Source of the DNA: a virus
Reading direction: 5' to 3' (one strand)
DNA length: 35,138 bases
IMG/VR virus record: IMGVR_UViG_3300029319_000199
Location: 1-35,138 of that record
This document shows positions 12,168-20,469 of this stretch, piece after piece (position 1 is the first letter of the stretch; every line of letters begins with the position of its first letter). Position numbers and translations under genes: made by a program. The notes beneath the pieces are model-generated. The model ran no database searches and had not been told where the DNA came from. It was given only the letters and a program-made list of their open reading frames with translations.

Positions 12168-13354
12168 TGCATGAACTCCCCAGTAAGAGGATTACGGTAT
12201 CTTTTAGGAAGTTGAGTTCTTTGAATCTCGGTCTGAGGACGAGCTTGAGGAGTAGGCTCAGGCTGAGATTGCATTGTCGGCTCTTCTGCCCGGGGGGTGG
12301 GAGTCGTGGGAGTCGTGGGAGTCGGAGTTGCTGTCGTAGGAGCGGGTTCCGCAGCTTGCGGTTTAGGACGTTGTCCGGGTCGGACATTAGGGATTCCCAT
12401 AGATCGAGCAATCCGTCGATTGTATTCTTCGTCTGAGATAATCCCCCTTTCTCTCATCTCAGCCAGCCGTCCCATTGATCCTCGGGATTGAGACATTCTG
12501 TTTGCGAGGTCTTCTGCTGTTTCGTATTGGCCTAACTGTTCAGCCAGTTTCCTCTTCTCTTCTATCGAAAGATCTGAGACACCCTCGGACACAAAATCCT
12601 TTCCAAAGATGGCTCCTCCGGCCCGGGGGAGTAGACCTGCTGGGGTGTTCTCCGGTGTCAGATAGACTTCGGAGAGGCCAGTCCTCGTGCCTGTTCCCAT
12701 CAGTTTGATCGCTGCTTCGTCAATCGATCCGCCTGTTCGGAGCACAGCGTCTAATAAATCAGCGTCTGACTCGTAGACATCGGCCAACATGTTCTGACGC
12801 CCTCGACGAAAAGGGGCTCCGCCATCTATTCCTCGAAGTTCTGCAAGAGCGTCTTCCCGACTTCGTCGGGCATCTTCTTCTGATCCCGTGATGAGAACCC
12901 GCTGGAGAGGAAACGCATTGCGTAGGTCGGAGGCGTAGGCGAGAGGATCGGGCAAAGGCTCGTCTACTCGCCGTCCGAAAGAAGTTTGAAGATTACTCTC
13001 AGGCTCGTAGTTCTTGCCTGCCACTACTCGAAAGGCGAACGTATCCGGCTGAAAAGGATCCTTTCCTTGGAGGATTTGCTGAACGTCAGATTGTGTGATC
13101 TCATCATAAGCGGGAAAGACATCCCATACACGAGAAGGGCGAAACTGGGCAAGAAAAGCTCTCCTCTGTGCAACATCCGTAGGCAGACCGGAAAAGTCCA
13201 TGCCTGTCTTGCTTCCGTACATATACAGAGCCGCAAGATCTTTTAGCTGGCTTTCCGTGAGAAACGAGTGTTCTCCCTCGGGGAGAGCCATTCGGGTATC
13301 CGGACCTCGAATGACTCTCCCGAGAGCGTCTACGTTGCTCGGCCTCTCTGCCAT
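12164..13354 (-). CDS. putative virion protein with SHOCT-like motif and Pro/Thr tail
   Basis: This gene encodes 396 aa. Residues 1-250 are mixed and soluble. Residues 255-295 are helical, followed by RLAEMRERGIISDEEYNRRI (296-315), which resembles the short SHOCT oligomerisation motif. A Thr/Pro tail (337-372) is coded partly by a 9-bp tandem repeat. The end, RYRNPLTGEFM, looks like a conserved tip. No enzyme motif is seen. It sits between decoration-like genes and the HNH-like gene, with AAGGGGGG upstream of ATG. A minor virion or tail-associated protein is my best guess. Confidence 0.55.
   Translation of the reverse strand: MAERPSNVDALGRVIRGPDTRMALPEGEHSFLTESQLKDLAALYMYGSKTGMDFSGLPTDVAQRRAFLAQFRPSRVWDVFPAYDEITQSDVQQILQGKDPFQPDTFAFRVVAGKNYEPESNLQTSFGRRVDEPLPDPLAYASDLRNAFPLQRVLITGSEEDARRSREDALAELRGIDGGAPFRRGRQNMLADVYESDADLLDAVLRTGGSIDEAAIKLMGTGTRTGLSEVYLTPENTPAGLLPRAGGAIFGKDFVSEGVSDLSIEEKRKLAEQLGQYETAEDLANRMSQSRGSMGRLAEMRERGIISDEEYNRRIARSMGIPNVRPGQRPKPQAAEPAPTTATPTPTTPTTPTPRAEEPTMQSQPEPTPQARPQTEIQRTQLPKRYRNPLTGEFMQ
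12298..12324 (-). repeat. 9-bp tandem repeat (TGGGAGTCG x3)
   Basis: Three perfect copies of TGGGAGTCG encode the Thr/Thr/Pro stretch in the tail of the 396-aa protein. It is in frame, so copy-number change would only lengthen or shorten the tail. Confidence 0.85.
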
Positions 13355-13363
13355 TGTCCCCCC

Positions 13364-13786
13364 TTAGTTGGCGGGCTCAATGTCAATCTGGACAGCAATT
13401 ACATGGTCGGTATTAGCATCACTCGTCGCTACTGCAACGTACAGGATCCCTGTGTTTCGGTTTCCTGTTGTCGTAGGGACCGCTGGAATCTCATAAAAGA
13501 TTCCGGGATCTTCCTCTTGATCAAGAGGATCTGCCGTAGCCCCGTAAACGAGTGTTGCTCCGAAGGAGCCAGAGCCCCCATCGTTCTCTCGAACTTCGAG
13601 AGCAACTGTGGGAGTTCCGGTTCCGGCTGTAATGTCCGCCCGAACTCGTCGGATCCAACCTCGAATCGGAACGTTCGTCGCTGTGCCCTGAATCATTGCA
13701 TTACCTACAGAGGTAATGTTCCCTGAGTCAGCCACAGTTCCGGGCGTTACCCGAATCCAGGTTTTTTTGCTTACTGGTCCAGCCAT
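13364..13786 (-). CDS. putative head or appendage decoration protein
   Basis: This gene encodes 140 aa, nearly all beta by pattern: KTWIRVTPGTVADSG, IRGWIRRVRADITAG, TVALEVREND, ATLVYGATADPL, GILYVAVATSD, HVIAVQIDIEP. The small beta-sandwich look, low charge and Gly/Thr/Ala richness suit a decoration or fibre-tip protein. It lies 9 nt downstream of the 148-aa decoration-like gene. I recognise no specific family. It is likely part of the promoter-headed block starting at 14346. Confidence 0.55.
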   Translation of the reverse strand: MAGPVSKKTWIRVTPGTVADSGNITSVGNAMIQGTATNVPIRGWIRRVRADITAGTGTPTVALEVRENDGGSGSFGATLVYGATADPLDQEEDPGIFYEIPAVPTTTGNRNTGILYVAVATSDANTDHVIAVQIDIEPAN

Positions 13787-13794
13787 CAGATCCC

Positions 13795-14241
13795 CTACGA
13801 GTCCGTAACGATGCCACCAATCCGGAGGTCGATGAAAAGAACGCCATTAGTTCCGTCTGATACCAAACACACACCGACAATCCTGTCGAGGGTTCCAGCC
13901 GAAGCTCCGTAAGATCCATCATCCTGGAGGTAGACAGGGTTTCCAGCACCGATAGCTCCGGTATTCAAACCACTAAGGATTGCCCAAGGAAGGACAACTC
14001 CATATTTTCCAGCAGGCACTACATGCTTCGTGATGAACAGCGGAACGCCACCATTCGCAGGACTGGCAGCGTTCACGTTGGTAGCCGTCATGTTCAACGA
14101 TTGCCCTGTAGGTGCTCCGGCAGCGACTTTCACAAGCGTGTTTGCTGCGATGTCTCCTCCGGTCCCATTGAACATCAAGATTCCTTCAGCATACGGGATA
14201 TTCCGGGCAGGCTGAATAGATTTCTGCTTCATGACTGGCAT
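13795..14241 (-). CDS. capsid decoration-like protein (DUF2190-like pattern)
   Basis: This gene encodes 148 aa. ANTLVKVAAGAPTGQ, KYGVVLPWAILSG, GNPVYLQDDGSYG, DRIVGVCLVSDG and GVLFIDLRIGG follow the pattern of DUF2190-like head decoration proteins (value setting, VYL strand, hGhhh..G strand, LRG end). It has its own upstream region (14242-14355) with a candidate promoter and a hairpin. The start has AGGAG 8-12 nt before ATG. It would cover the capsid surface, alongside the 173-aa protein next to the major capsid gene. Confidence 0.6.
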   Translation of the reverse strand: MPVMKQKSIQPARNIPYAEGILMFNGTGGDIAANTLVKVAAGAPTGQSLNMTATNVNAASPANGGVPLFITKHVVPAGKYGVVLPWAILSGLNTGAIGAGNPVYLQDDGSYGASAGTLDRIVGVCLVSDGTNGVLFIDLRIGGIVTDS

Positions 14242-14289
14242 TGTTTACTCTCCTAATGCGTGAGTCTTCTCAAACTATCTTCAGTGAGG

Positions 14290-14310
14290 ACTCCTGTTCT
14301 TCACAGGAGT
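14290..14310 (-). promoter_or_regulatory. 8-bp hairpin in a leader
   Basis: ACTCCTGT pairs perfectly with ACAGGAGT around a 5-nt loop. It starts 7 nt downstream of the candidate -10 box at 14318-14323, so it would sit at the very 5' end of that transcript. Either strand lacks a clear U-run after it. Confidence 0.5.
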
Positions 14311-14317
14311 TATTGGA

Positions 14318-14346
14318 ATCTTACTGTGTACGAGATCATTTGTCGA
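14318..14346 (-). promoter_or_regulatory. candidate sigma70-type promoter, minus strand
   Basis: On the minus strand TCGACA (14346-14341) is followed after exactly 17 nt by TAAGAT (14323-14318). It lies between the 2033-aa internal protein gene and the decoration-like gene, in one of the few real gaps of the late arm. The call is by pattern only. Confidence 0.4.
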
Positions 14347-14355
14347 GGATGCTTC

Positions 14356-17300
14356 TTATTCCTCCATGTCCATTCTTCTCATTCCTCTTTGCTCGACCTT
14401 TCTCTTGAGAGTTTCTCCGAGACCCTCGATTCTCTGACCTCGGTATGGCTCAAATGTCGGAGGAGTCGTCTTCAAGAAGTCAGTAAACTCCTTCCTGATG
14501 TCTCGCATTCGTCCATCTACTTCTTGGTTGATGTTGAAAGGAGACTCTCGCATAAAGCCCGTCAATCGCTTGGTCGCCGCGATGAATCCCCTTCGGAATC
14601 CTTGTTCCCACTCCGGAGTTGTCGTCGCTCCGATCCAGGCAGTTGCCTGAGTAGATCCGATAGGAAGCATCCGCCATGCTATGTAAGTGCCAATCGGAAC
14701 TCGACTTCTGCCTGTTTCCGGATCCTCATCAAGCTGAGAGCTAAGGCCCGGGATGTTGCGCCAGACGGTTTCTTCTTCTGGGCTGATGCTCCGAAATGAT
14801 CCTCGAATTTCATAGTCCAGATCTGCATTCATCGTTGAGAGCAGAGCACGCATTCCCATCTCTAAGGGAGGAGCCGCTGCCCCGAGGATAGGCTCAAAGA
14901 ATCGAGCACCAACATCACCTGGAGACTGGAATCCTCCCTCATAAGAAGTTCCTGGAATCTTCCCAAGCACCATTCCCAGCCCAGTGATTAGAGCAGTAGT
15001 CATGTCAAACATGTCCATGCCTGTGTGCTGGGGGGCAAGGATCATAGAGTGCGTATAGTCTTTTCCAGTAATCTCTTTGTACCGTTGACGACGGACTGCA
15101 TCGAATGGAATCACTCCGAACTTCGGTCGAGTGTCTGCCCAGGAGGGATAAAGCTCCCGAGCTACAGCATCGACTTTCTCGTTCATCGACATGCCTTCGT
15201 AGTTGTTTTCCTGGTAGAAAAAGTTTGGAAGGTTGGGGAAGATAAGCAAGTTCTGTCGGAGTCGAGCCAATCGAGTGTCGCCCGTCAGGGCTTTTCGAGC
15301 CAACTCAGAGTTATTGCGAACGAAAGGCTCAAGAAGAGTCGAGCCCATCTGCTTCATAGACAAGCGGTAGAATCGCCAGAAGGGAACAAAGCGAGTCATG
15401 ATCATCGCCTCTCGTTCCGAGATTCCGTGCTTCCAATCATAGAGAGCGCGGTCTACTGTCTTCTTGGCCTCTTGTCGGGTCATTCCTCGTTGAAGGCTGT
15501 CGAGGTACAGACCCATTCGCTGACGATCTTGGACCATCGAAGCATGGTTGTAGATAAGTCCCTGCCACTCTTTGAAGAAATCAGGCATCGACTTCTCACC
15601 CTGGGCTGCTGCCCGGGAGAAGGCGTCAAGAAGTTCTTCTCGGACGAATGTATCGTTGATTCCATCTTCCAGGGCAAAGCGACGAGCCTGATCAAACGTG
15701 ATCACATCTCCGTTCTTTGTGATGAACTGTCCCTGCTCTCCTTTGTAGATTCGAGCGAGATGAGGGTTCAAGAACGTGTCGACCATGCCCGGGAGGGCGA
15801 TTCCTTTTCCGGACTTTCCTGCAACTCGCTCTGCCATAAACAGTGCTTTCTCTTGCAGCCCTCGTCCGAAGAATGGGATGTTCGTCATCGAGTTGACGAA
15901 ACTCAGTGATCCTGCTCGGGCCAGACCGACTTCCTGCCACATCTGCACGAAGTCACCGAACATGTTGTTTGTCCAGTACCGAGGGTTGGGAGCAAGAAGA
16001 CCCGTAACCGCAGACCCCTTCCAGAGTCTTAGATAGTCATCGACCAGGCCCAAGGCTGTGTTCGTCTTAGTCTGTCGAGGAAAGGGCTCAAACTCTTTTG
16101 CGATCTTGCCCGCAAGCACATCCAGAGATCGGATCATGTTTTCGGGAGCGTAAGAGCCTTCTCCGATTTCTACAAGCTTCTTCGACTCGGCTCCCGTTGC
16201 TGAAGATCGAATCGGCCTTCCGAGTGCAGCTTTGTAGGTTTTCTCTGTGAATGGAATCCCCATGCGATTCAGATTCTGGATTGCTCCTTCGAGGTTTTCA
16301 ATGTTCGTGAAGTCCTCTCCCATAAGAAGACGATTGATGTCTGCCGCTTCTTCTGGGCTGAACATTCCGAAAGACTTTGTCATTCGGTGTTTTAGTGTAC
16401 TAATCGAAGCGGAGGTCACAAAGCCCGAGCTGGCAAACGCATAAGCGCGAGCTACGTCGTACTCGGTGTTTTCGACTATTGCATAAGTCGCTTTCCGCAT
16501 TTTTTCTGCAAAGCCCACATCGATGACTTCGCCTAAAGCGTTCGTTGAAGGACCAAATGCTGGAGACTCTTCCAGATATTTCTTAGCTAATCCCATCAAG
16601 AGAGGACCAACTTCTTTCGCAACAGCAGTTACCTCTCCTCGTGGAATCCACATTCGAGAGACAGAAACCAGACTTATGGGAGCGCCTGAGATTGCTGAGA
16701 CAGGTTTGAATCCTTCTGCTGCCATCTCATCCGTGAGACGGGCAACCGCGTCTTTCATCTCATCGAGGAACTCTTCGGTAAGTCCTTCTGCAAGCTTACC
16801 CTTACTTTTTAGGTTTTCGATCCGAGCAGCAAGACTGTCTTCTAACTTTTGGATTTCTAAAGAACGAGCACTCTCCATTCGAGCCATTCGAGCCTGCTCG
16901 ACTGGATCGATTCGAGTGTCTGCCAAGATTCCAAGCTTTCCTTTCTGGTAAGGAGTGCCCATTCCGCTGGCTACAGACCAGCGAGAGATGCCAGTAGGAA
17001 GCTGGAGTTCTCCCTGGTAATCCAAGATCGCACTGAGTTTTTCTTCCGCAGTTTCTCCAAAACCGTCTGCTTTGGCCCACTGGAGAAGTTCCTGCTTACC
17101 CTCATCGAGTAGCAACTCTGTCTGCTTGTATGCTTCTTCGAGTTGATCTCCGACAAGTCCAATACGATCTTTGACGTTGAATCCTGGGACCATTCCGGAG
17201 GCTTCTTCGAATCCATTTGCCAGACTTCTTCCGAATCCCTTCGTTACACGAAGAATCAGTCCTCTTTTCTTCTCAAGTCCGATGTCTCGCCAAGCTTCAT

Positions 17301-20300
17301 TGACTGCTCGTCCCCAAGCAACATCATCAGTAAACAGCTTCTGAGCCTGTCCTGTTCGGATTAGGTTCTGGATTTCTTCCTGTAAAGCAGACGCTTCTTG
17401 AAGATTGAGAGTGACTTCAGATCCTGCTTCTTCAACTTTCTTGAGTAGGGCTCGGAGAGGAGCCGAAGTCTTTGTAATCTTGGCCAGGTTTTCTGGACCC
17501 CCCAACTCATTGGCCAATCCCTTCATGAGTTTATCTGTATCGACCAGTACAGTTGCTTGTTCGCCTCCCTTGCCCGGGATGAGCTTTGTCGCAGACTTCA
17601 TCAAGGTTCGATATGCGCGAGCTACTTTGCCCTCGTCGAGTTTAGTTCCGAAGCTTCTTACTGCGTTCCAGTCTGCATCTGCGATTGCCTTTACGCTCTT
17701 CGCAAGCTGTTTGGGAGTCTTGAATCCGACAACTCCGAGGTTCTCAAGTCCAGCTTTGTGCAGGTTTTCCAGGCCAGAAGCGACATCATCAATGCTCTTC
17801 GCATAGATCTCTCGCATAAGAGCCCGTTGGGTTGCTCTCTGTTCTGCTCGAAAAGTTTCTTGTCCTTTCTTGGCGAACTGCCGGGACAACTTTTCAAAGT
17901 CTTTCTGAGAAACTCCCGCGTTTTTCGTGGCTTCTCCGTATTTCTTAGAGGCTTCTGCAAGCTTAGTTTCTGCTTTCTGGAACCGCTTTACTCTATCGGC
18001 AGCGCCTCCAAGACGAAGATGCGCCGCTCTCTCAGTGCCCGCGTTTTGTAGCTTACGCAACTCAAGGATCTGTTCCATCAGTCCGCCTTCAGCGGCGACT
18101 GTTTTATGGATTGCTTCGAACTCCTTGATTTTTGCTCGGAGATTTCGGGCCCCAGACTCAGCGATCCGGAACGGATGAACGTACTCTTCCAGTTCTCCGC
18201 CCTTGCCTTTGAACTGGAGAATGATTTGGTTGTCATTGCCCTTAGACAATCTTCCAGACTTGGGGCCTCGAATGCGGATTCCCTCTACTGTACGGAGAAC
18301 AGATCCGCCTTTAGGAGTCGGAAGTCGAACTTTCTGCCCATAGACAGGAATCGAAAAAGGTTCTGACTTCGCAGTGACTGCCTGGGAAAGTTTGTTGCCT
18401 TTTGTAGACAAGACTTCCCATCCTACTCTGAGTTTTCCTCCTCTCCTTCGGGCTTCTTCTACTCCTAAGAAACCTTCTTGGAGAGTGTTGAGCATCGTTC
18501 CGAGTTCACTGGCTTGTTGGTCGTAGTCTGAGAGGAGTTTCTTGTATTCCTTGCTGTCGCGGATTGCCTTTTCTCGTTTCTTAGCCTGAGCGCCCATCTG
18601 CTCTAAGCGTCTTGCGGCTCGCTCATCAATCGGAACTCCCCCCTCCGTTCGAATCTTTGCGGCATCTTCCGCAGACAGGCCGAGGGCTTCGAGAAAAAGA
18701 TTCTTCTCTCCTTCCACGAGTTCTTTTTCTACATAAGATGCCCAAAGTTCATGCTCGGCAACTCTCGCTTCTTGGAGTTCGACCATTGCTTTTTGTTCAG
18801 CAGTCGTCGCGTTTTCCGCAAACTCATCGAGTTCCCTACGAAGCCTTTCTGCCTCTGCCCGGGCCTCTCCTGCGGTTTCATACATGTCGTCGTAGCCTTT
18901 TAGGCCACTCCCCGAAGCTCGTCGGGTAGCAGACATCTGCTGAAACCGAGTGACTGCTGGCGTATTTACCGCCAACATTAGAGCCCGATCGTAGTCATCG
19001 AGTGCTCGTTGAGCTTGCGACATCGACAAACCGTCGTCGAACTGTTGTTGGAGTCTCCTCAGTCGATCTGCTGCTTTTCGAGTGCGACGCCCCGCTTGGG
19101 CAAGTTTTGCTCCTTTTCCGACCGCACCGAATGGCATAAAGGCGAGGCTAAAGATGTCGGGCTCTAAGACGATCAGGCCGAGAGTTCCGATTCCTGCGAC
19201 CGATTTAGCAAAAGTGCTTGTATCTCCTCCTGCTTCTACTCCATCAATCCTTCGGGCAATATCACCAATGTGTTGAGTGATCTCGTCTCCGGCTCGAATA
19301 GCCTCAACCCACTCTTCGCTTCCAATCTCATGTCCCCCAAAGATCTTAGGGGTAAAGAAAGTTGAAGGGGCAATCCGACCGAATCGAGAAATAAGTCCTT
19401 CTGAAGACATGGTGACTGGGTTCACTACAGGATTCATTCTTCCTGTCATAGTGCCGTAAGCACTGCCCGGGACTTGGGCTCCGATCGCTCCGTATGTAGT
19501 AGGAGCCATGATTGCTCGAATGAACTTGGTCCCAAATGCTCCGTCTGCAATGTCTTGTGTAATGTCACGATCAAAAGCATCTGTGTAGAACATCCGACCA
19601 CCGGAGTTCATAAACACGGCCATGGAGTTCAAGGCTCGCTCATCGATCATTCTGTTGAGTTCTTGCGTTTCTTCCTGGGACAGATCAGCCAGAGTCCGTC
19701 CTTCTTGTAGAAGATCTTCAGTAAACTGGGTTGCCCATGCCTCACGAGTTTCTCGGAACATTTTGTTCGTGTCAAGGACAATGTCCCCTCGGATCTCCCG
19801 AGAGTTCAACGGAATCTGCGAGACCATTGCTTTCTGGATCGCACTTTCTGGAGAAAGCTGCCGAGAGACCTGAGCCTCTAAAGCTTTTTCTCCAAACCAA
19901 GAAGCGCCTCCTCGGTTTCGCGCAGAAGCTCTTCCTGCTCGCCAAACAGTGTTTGTATCTTTGGCTTCCTCGGAAGTAAGGAGGCCCTCTGTTACCAGCC
20001 GATTGATCTCGATAGGAGATGGTTGCCAGCCTTGAGGCGCATTGTTGGACTGAAGATAGACATCCGGAGACTCGCGTTCTTGTTCTTCTGGTGTACTCCA
20101 AGGCGCATCCAAAGGAACAGCCGTAGTCGCTATAGTTGATTGAAGAGGAGCGTAGATTTGTGGCTGACTCGTACCTTCGGCTCGGGCTTTTTTCTTTGCC
20201 CGGGAGATGTCGATTTGCTGTTGAACAACAGGGCTACGATCTTGAATCGCCCTTCGAGCATCAAACCCTAAATAAGAAGCAGGATCGATCTCCTCCCCTG

Positions 20301-20457
20301 GACGGGTTCCAAGTGCCAAAGCAGCGGCCCGGTCCTGGACCGTAGGTGCCCGGGGGGGTTGAAAAGAGATAACTTCTTCCTCTTCTTCTTGAGGCTTGGG
20401 CGTCTCTTCTTCTCGTTCTTCCGAGAGGACAAGACTCTGCTGCTCTGGAGTTGCCAT
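14356..20457 (-). CDS. giant internal-virion (ejection) protein, 2033 aa
   Basis: This is the largest gene in the window. The N-terminal ~50 residues are acidic and disordered. Residues ~230-420 are mixed, with a hydrophobic patch near 418-447 (VAGIGTLGLIVLEPDIFSLAFM, read as two short segments). Long charged helices and coiled coils follow through about 460-1300. Near 1670-1730, ALYDWKHGISEREAMIMTRF and VPFWRFYRLSMKQMG resemble LPD38-type segments of large polyvalent proteins (LTPFER..MRR..PFYTW). Its place after the 251- and 959-aa proteins and its size match podovirus internal core/ejection proteins, which enter the cell with the DNA. No lysozyme or protease motif was seen. Confidence 0.75.
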   Translation of the reverse strand: MATPEQQSLVLSEEREEETPKPQEEEEEVISFQPPRAPTVQDRAAALALGTRPGEEIDPASYLGFDARRAIQDRSPVVQQQIDISRAKKKARAEGTSQPQIYAPLQSTIATTAVPLDAPWSTPEEQERESPDVYLQSNNAPQGWQPSPIEINRLVTEGLLTSEEAKDTNTVWRAGRASARNRGGASWFGEKALEAQVSRQLSPESAIQKAMVSQIPLNSREIRGDIVLDTNKMFRETREAWATQFTEDLLQEGRTLADLSQEETQELNRMIDERALNSMAVFMNSGGRMFYTDAFDRDITQDIADGAFGTKFIRAIMAPTTYGAIGAQVPGSAYGTMTGRMNPVVNPVTMSSEGLISRFGRIAPSTFFTPKIFGGHEIGSEEWVEAIRAGDEITQHIGDIARRIDGVEAGGDTSTFAKSVAGIGTLGLIVLEPDIFSLAFMPFGAVGKGAKLAQAGRRTRKAADRLRRLQQQFDDGLSMSQAQRALDDYDRALMLAVNTPAVTRFQQMSATRRASGSGLKGYDDMYETAGEARAEAERLRRELDEFAENATTAEQKAMVELQEARVAEHELWASYVEKELVEGEKNLFLEALGLSAEDAAKIRTEGGVPIDERAARRLEQMGAQAKKREKAIRDSKEYKKLLSDYDQQASELGTMLNTLQEGFLGVEEARRRGGKLRVGWEVLSTKGNKLSQAVTAKSEPFSIPVYGQKVRLPTPKGGSVLRTVEGIRIRGPKSGRLSKGNDNQIILQFKGKGGELEEYVHPFRIAESGARNLRAKIKEFEAIHKTVAAEGGLMEQILELRKLQNAGTERAAHLRLGGAADRVKRFQKAETKLAEASKKYGEATKNAGVSQKDFEKLSRQFAKKGQETFRAEQRATQRALMREIYAKSIDDVASGLENLHKAGLENLGVVGFKTPKQLAKSVKAIADADWNAVRSFGTKLDEGKVARAYRTLMKSATKLIPGKGGEQATVLVDTDKLMKGLANELGGPENLAKITKTSAPLRALLKKVEEAGSEVTLNLQEASALQEEIQNLIRTGQAQKLFTDDVAWGRAVNEAWRDIGLEKKRGLILRVTKGFGRSLANGFEEASGMVPGFNVKDRIGLVGDQLEEAYKQTELLLDEGKQELLQWAKADGFGETAEEKLSAILDYQGELQLPTGISRWSVASGMGTPYQKGKLGILADTRIDPVEQARMARMESARSLEIQKLEDSLAARIENLKSKGKLAEGLTEEFLDEMKDAVARLTDEMAAEGFKPVSAISGAPISLVSVSRMWIPRGEVTAVAKEVGPLLMGLAKKYLEESPAFGPSTNALGEVIDVGFAEKMRKATYAIVENTEYDVARAYAFASSGFVTSASISTLKHRMTKSFGMFSPEEAADINRLLMGEDFTNIENLEGAIQNLNRMGIPFTEKTYKAALGRPIRSSATGAESKKLVEIGEGSYAPENMIRSLDVLAGKIAKEFEPFPRQTKTNTALGLVDDYLRLWKGSAVTGLLAPNPRYWTNNMFGDFVQMWQEVGLARAGSLSFVNSMTNIPFFGRGLQEKALFMAERVAGKSGKGIALPGMVDTFLNPHLARIYKGEQGQFITKNGDVITFDQARRFALEDGINDTFVREELLDAFSRAAAQGEKSMPDFFKEWQGLIYNHASMVQDRQRMGLYLDSLQRGMTRQEAKKTVDRALYDWKHGISEREAMIMTRFVPFWRFYRLSMKQMGSTLLEPFVRNNSELARKALTGDTRLARLRQNLLIFPNLPNFFYQENNYEGMSMNEKVDAVARELYPSWADTRPKFGVIPFDAVRRQRYKEITGKDYTHSMILAPQHTGMDMFDMTTALITGLGMVLGKIPGTSYEGGFQSPGDVGARFFEPILGAAAPPLEMGMRALLSTMNADLDYEIRGSFRSISPEEETVWRNIPGLSSQLDEDPETGRSRVPIGTYIAWRMLPIGSTQATAWIGATTTPEWEQGFRRGFIAATKRLTGFMRESPFNINQEVDGRMRDIRKEFTDFLKTTPPTFEPYRGQRIEGLGETLKRKVEQRGMRRMDMEE

Positions 20458-20469
20458 GCTTTGTCCCTC

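Noticed and set aside
12298-12324. CRISPR-like or regulatory direct repeats
   Set aside because: The units are 9 bp, contiguous, without spacers and in frame within a coding region.
15025-15909. Plus-strand open frame of 294 codons inside the 2033-aa gene
   Set aside because: It is a shadow frame opposite a long coherent helical protein; its composition is atypical and no ribosome site precedes it.
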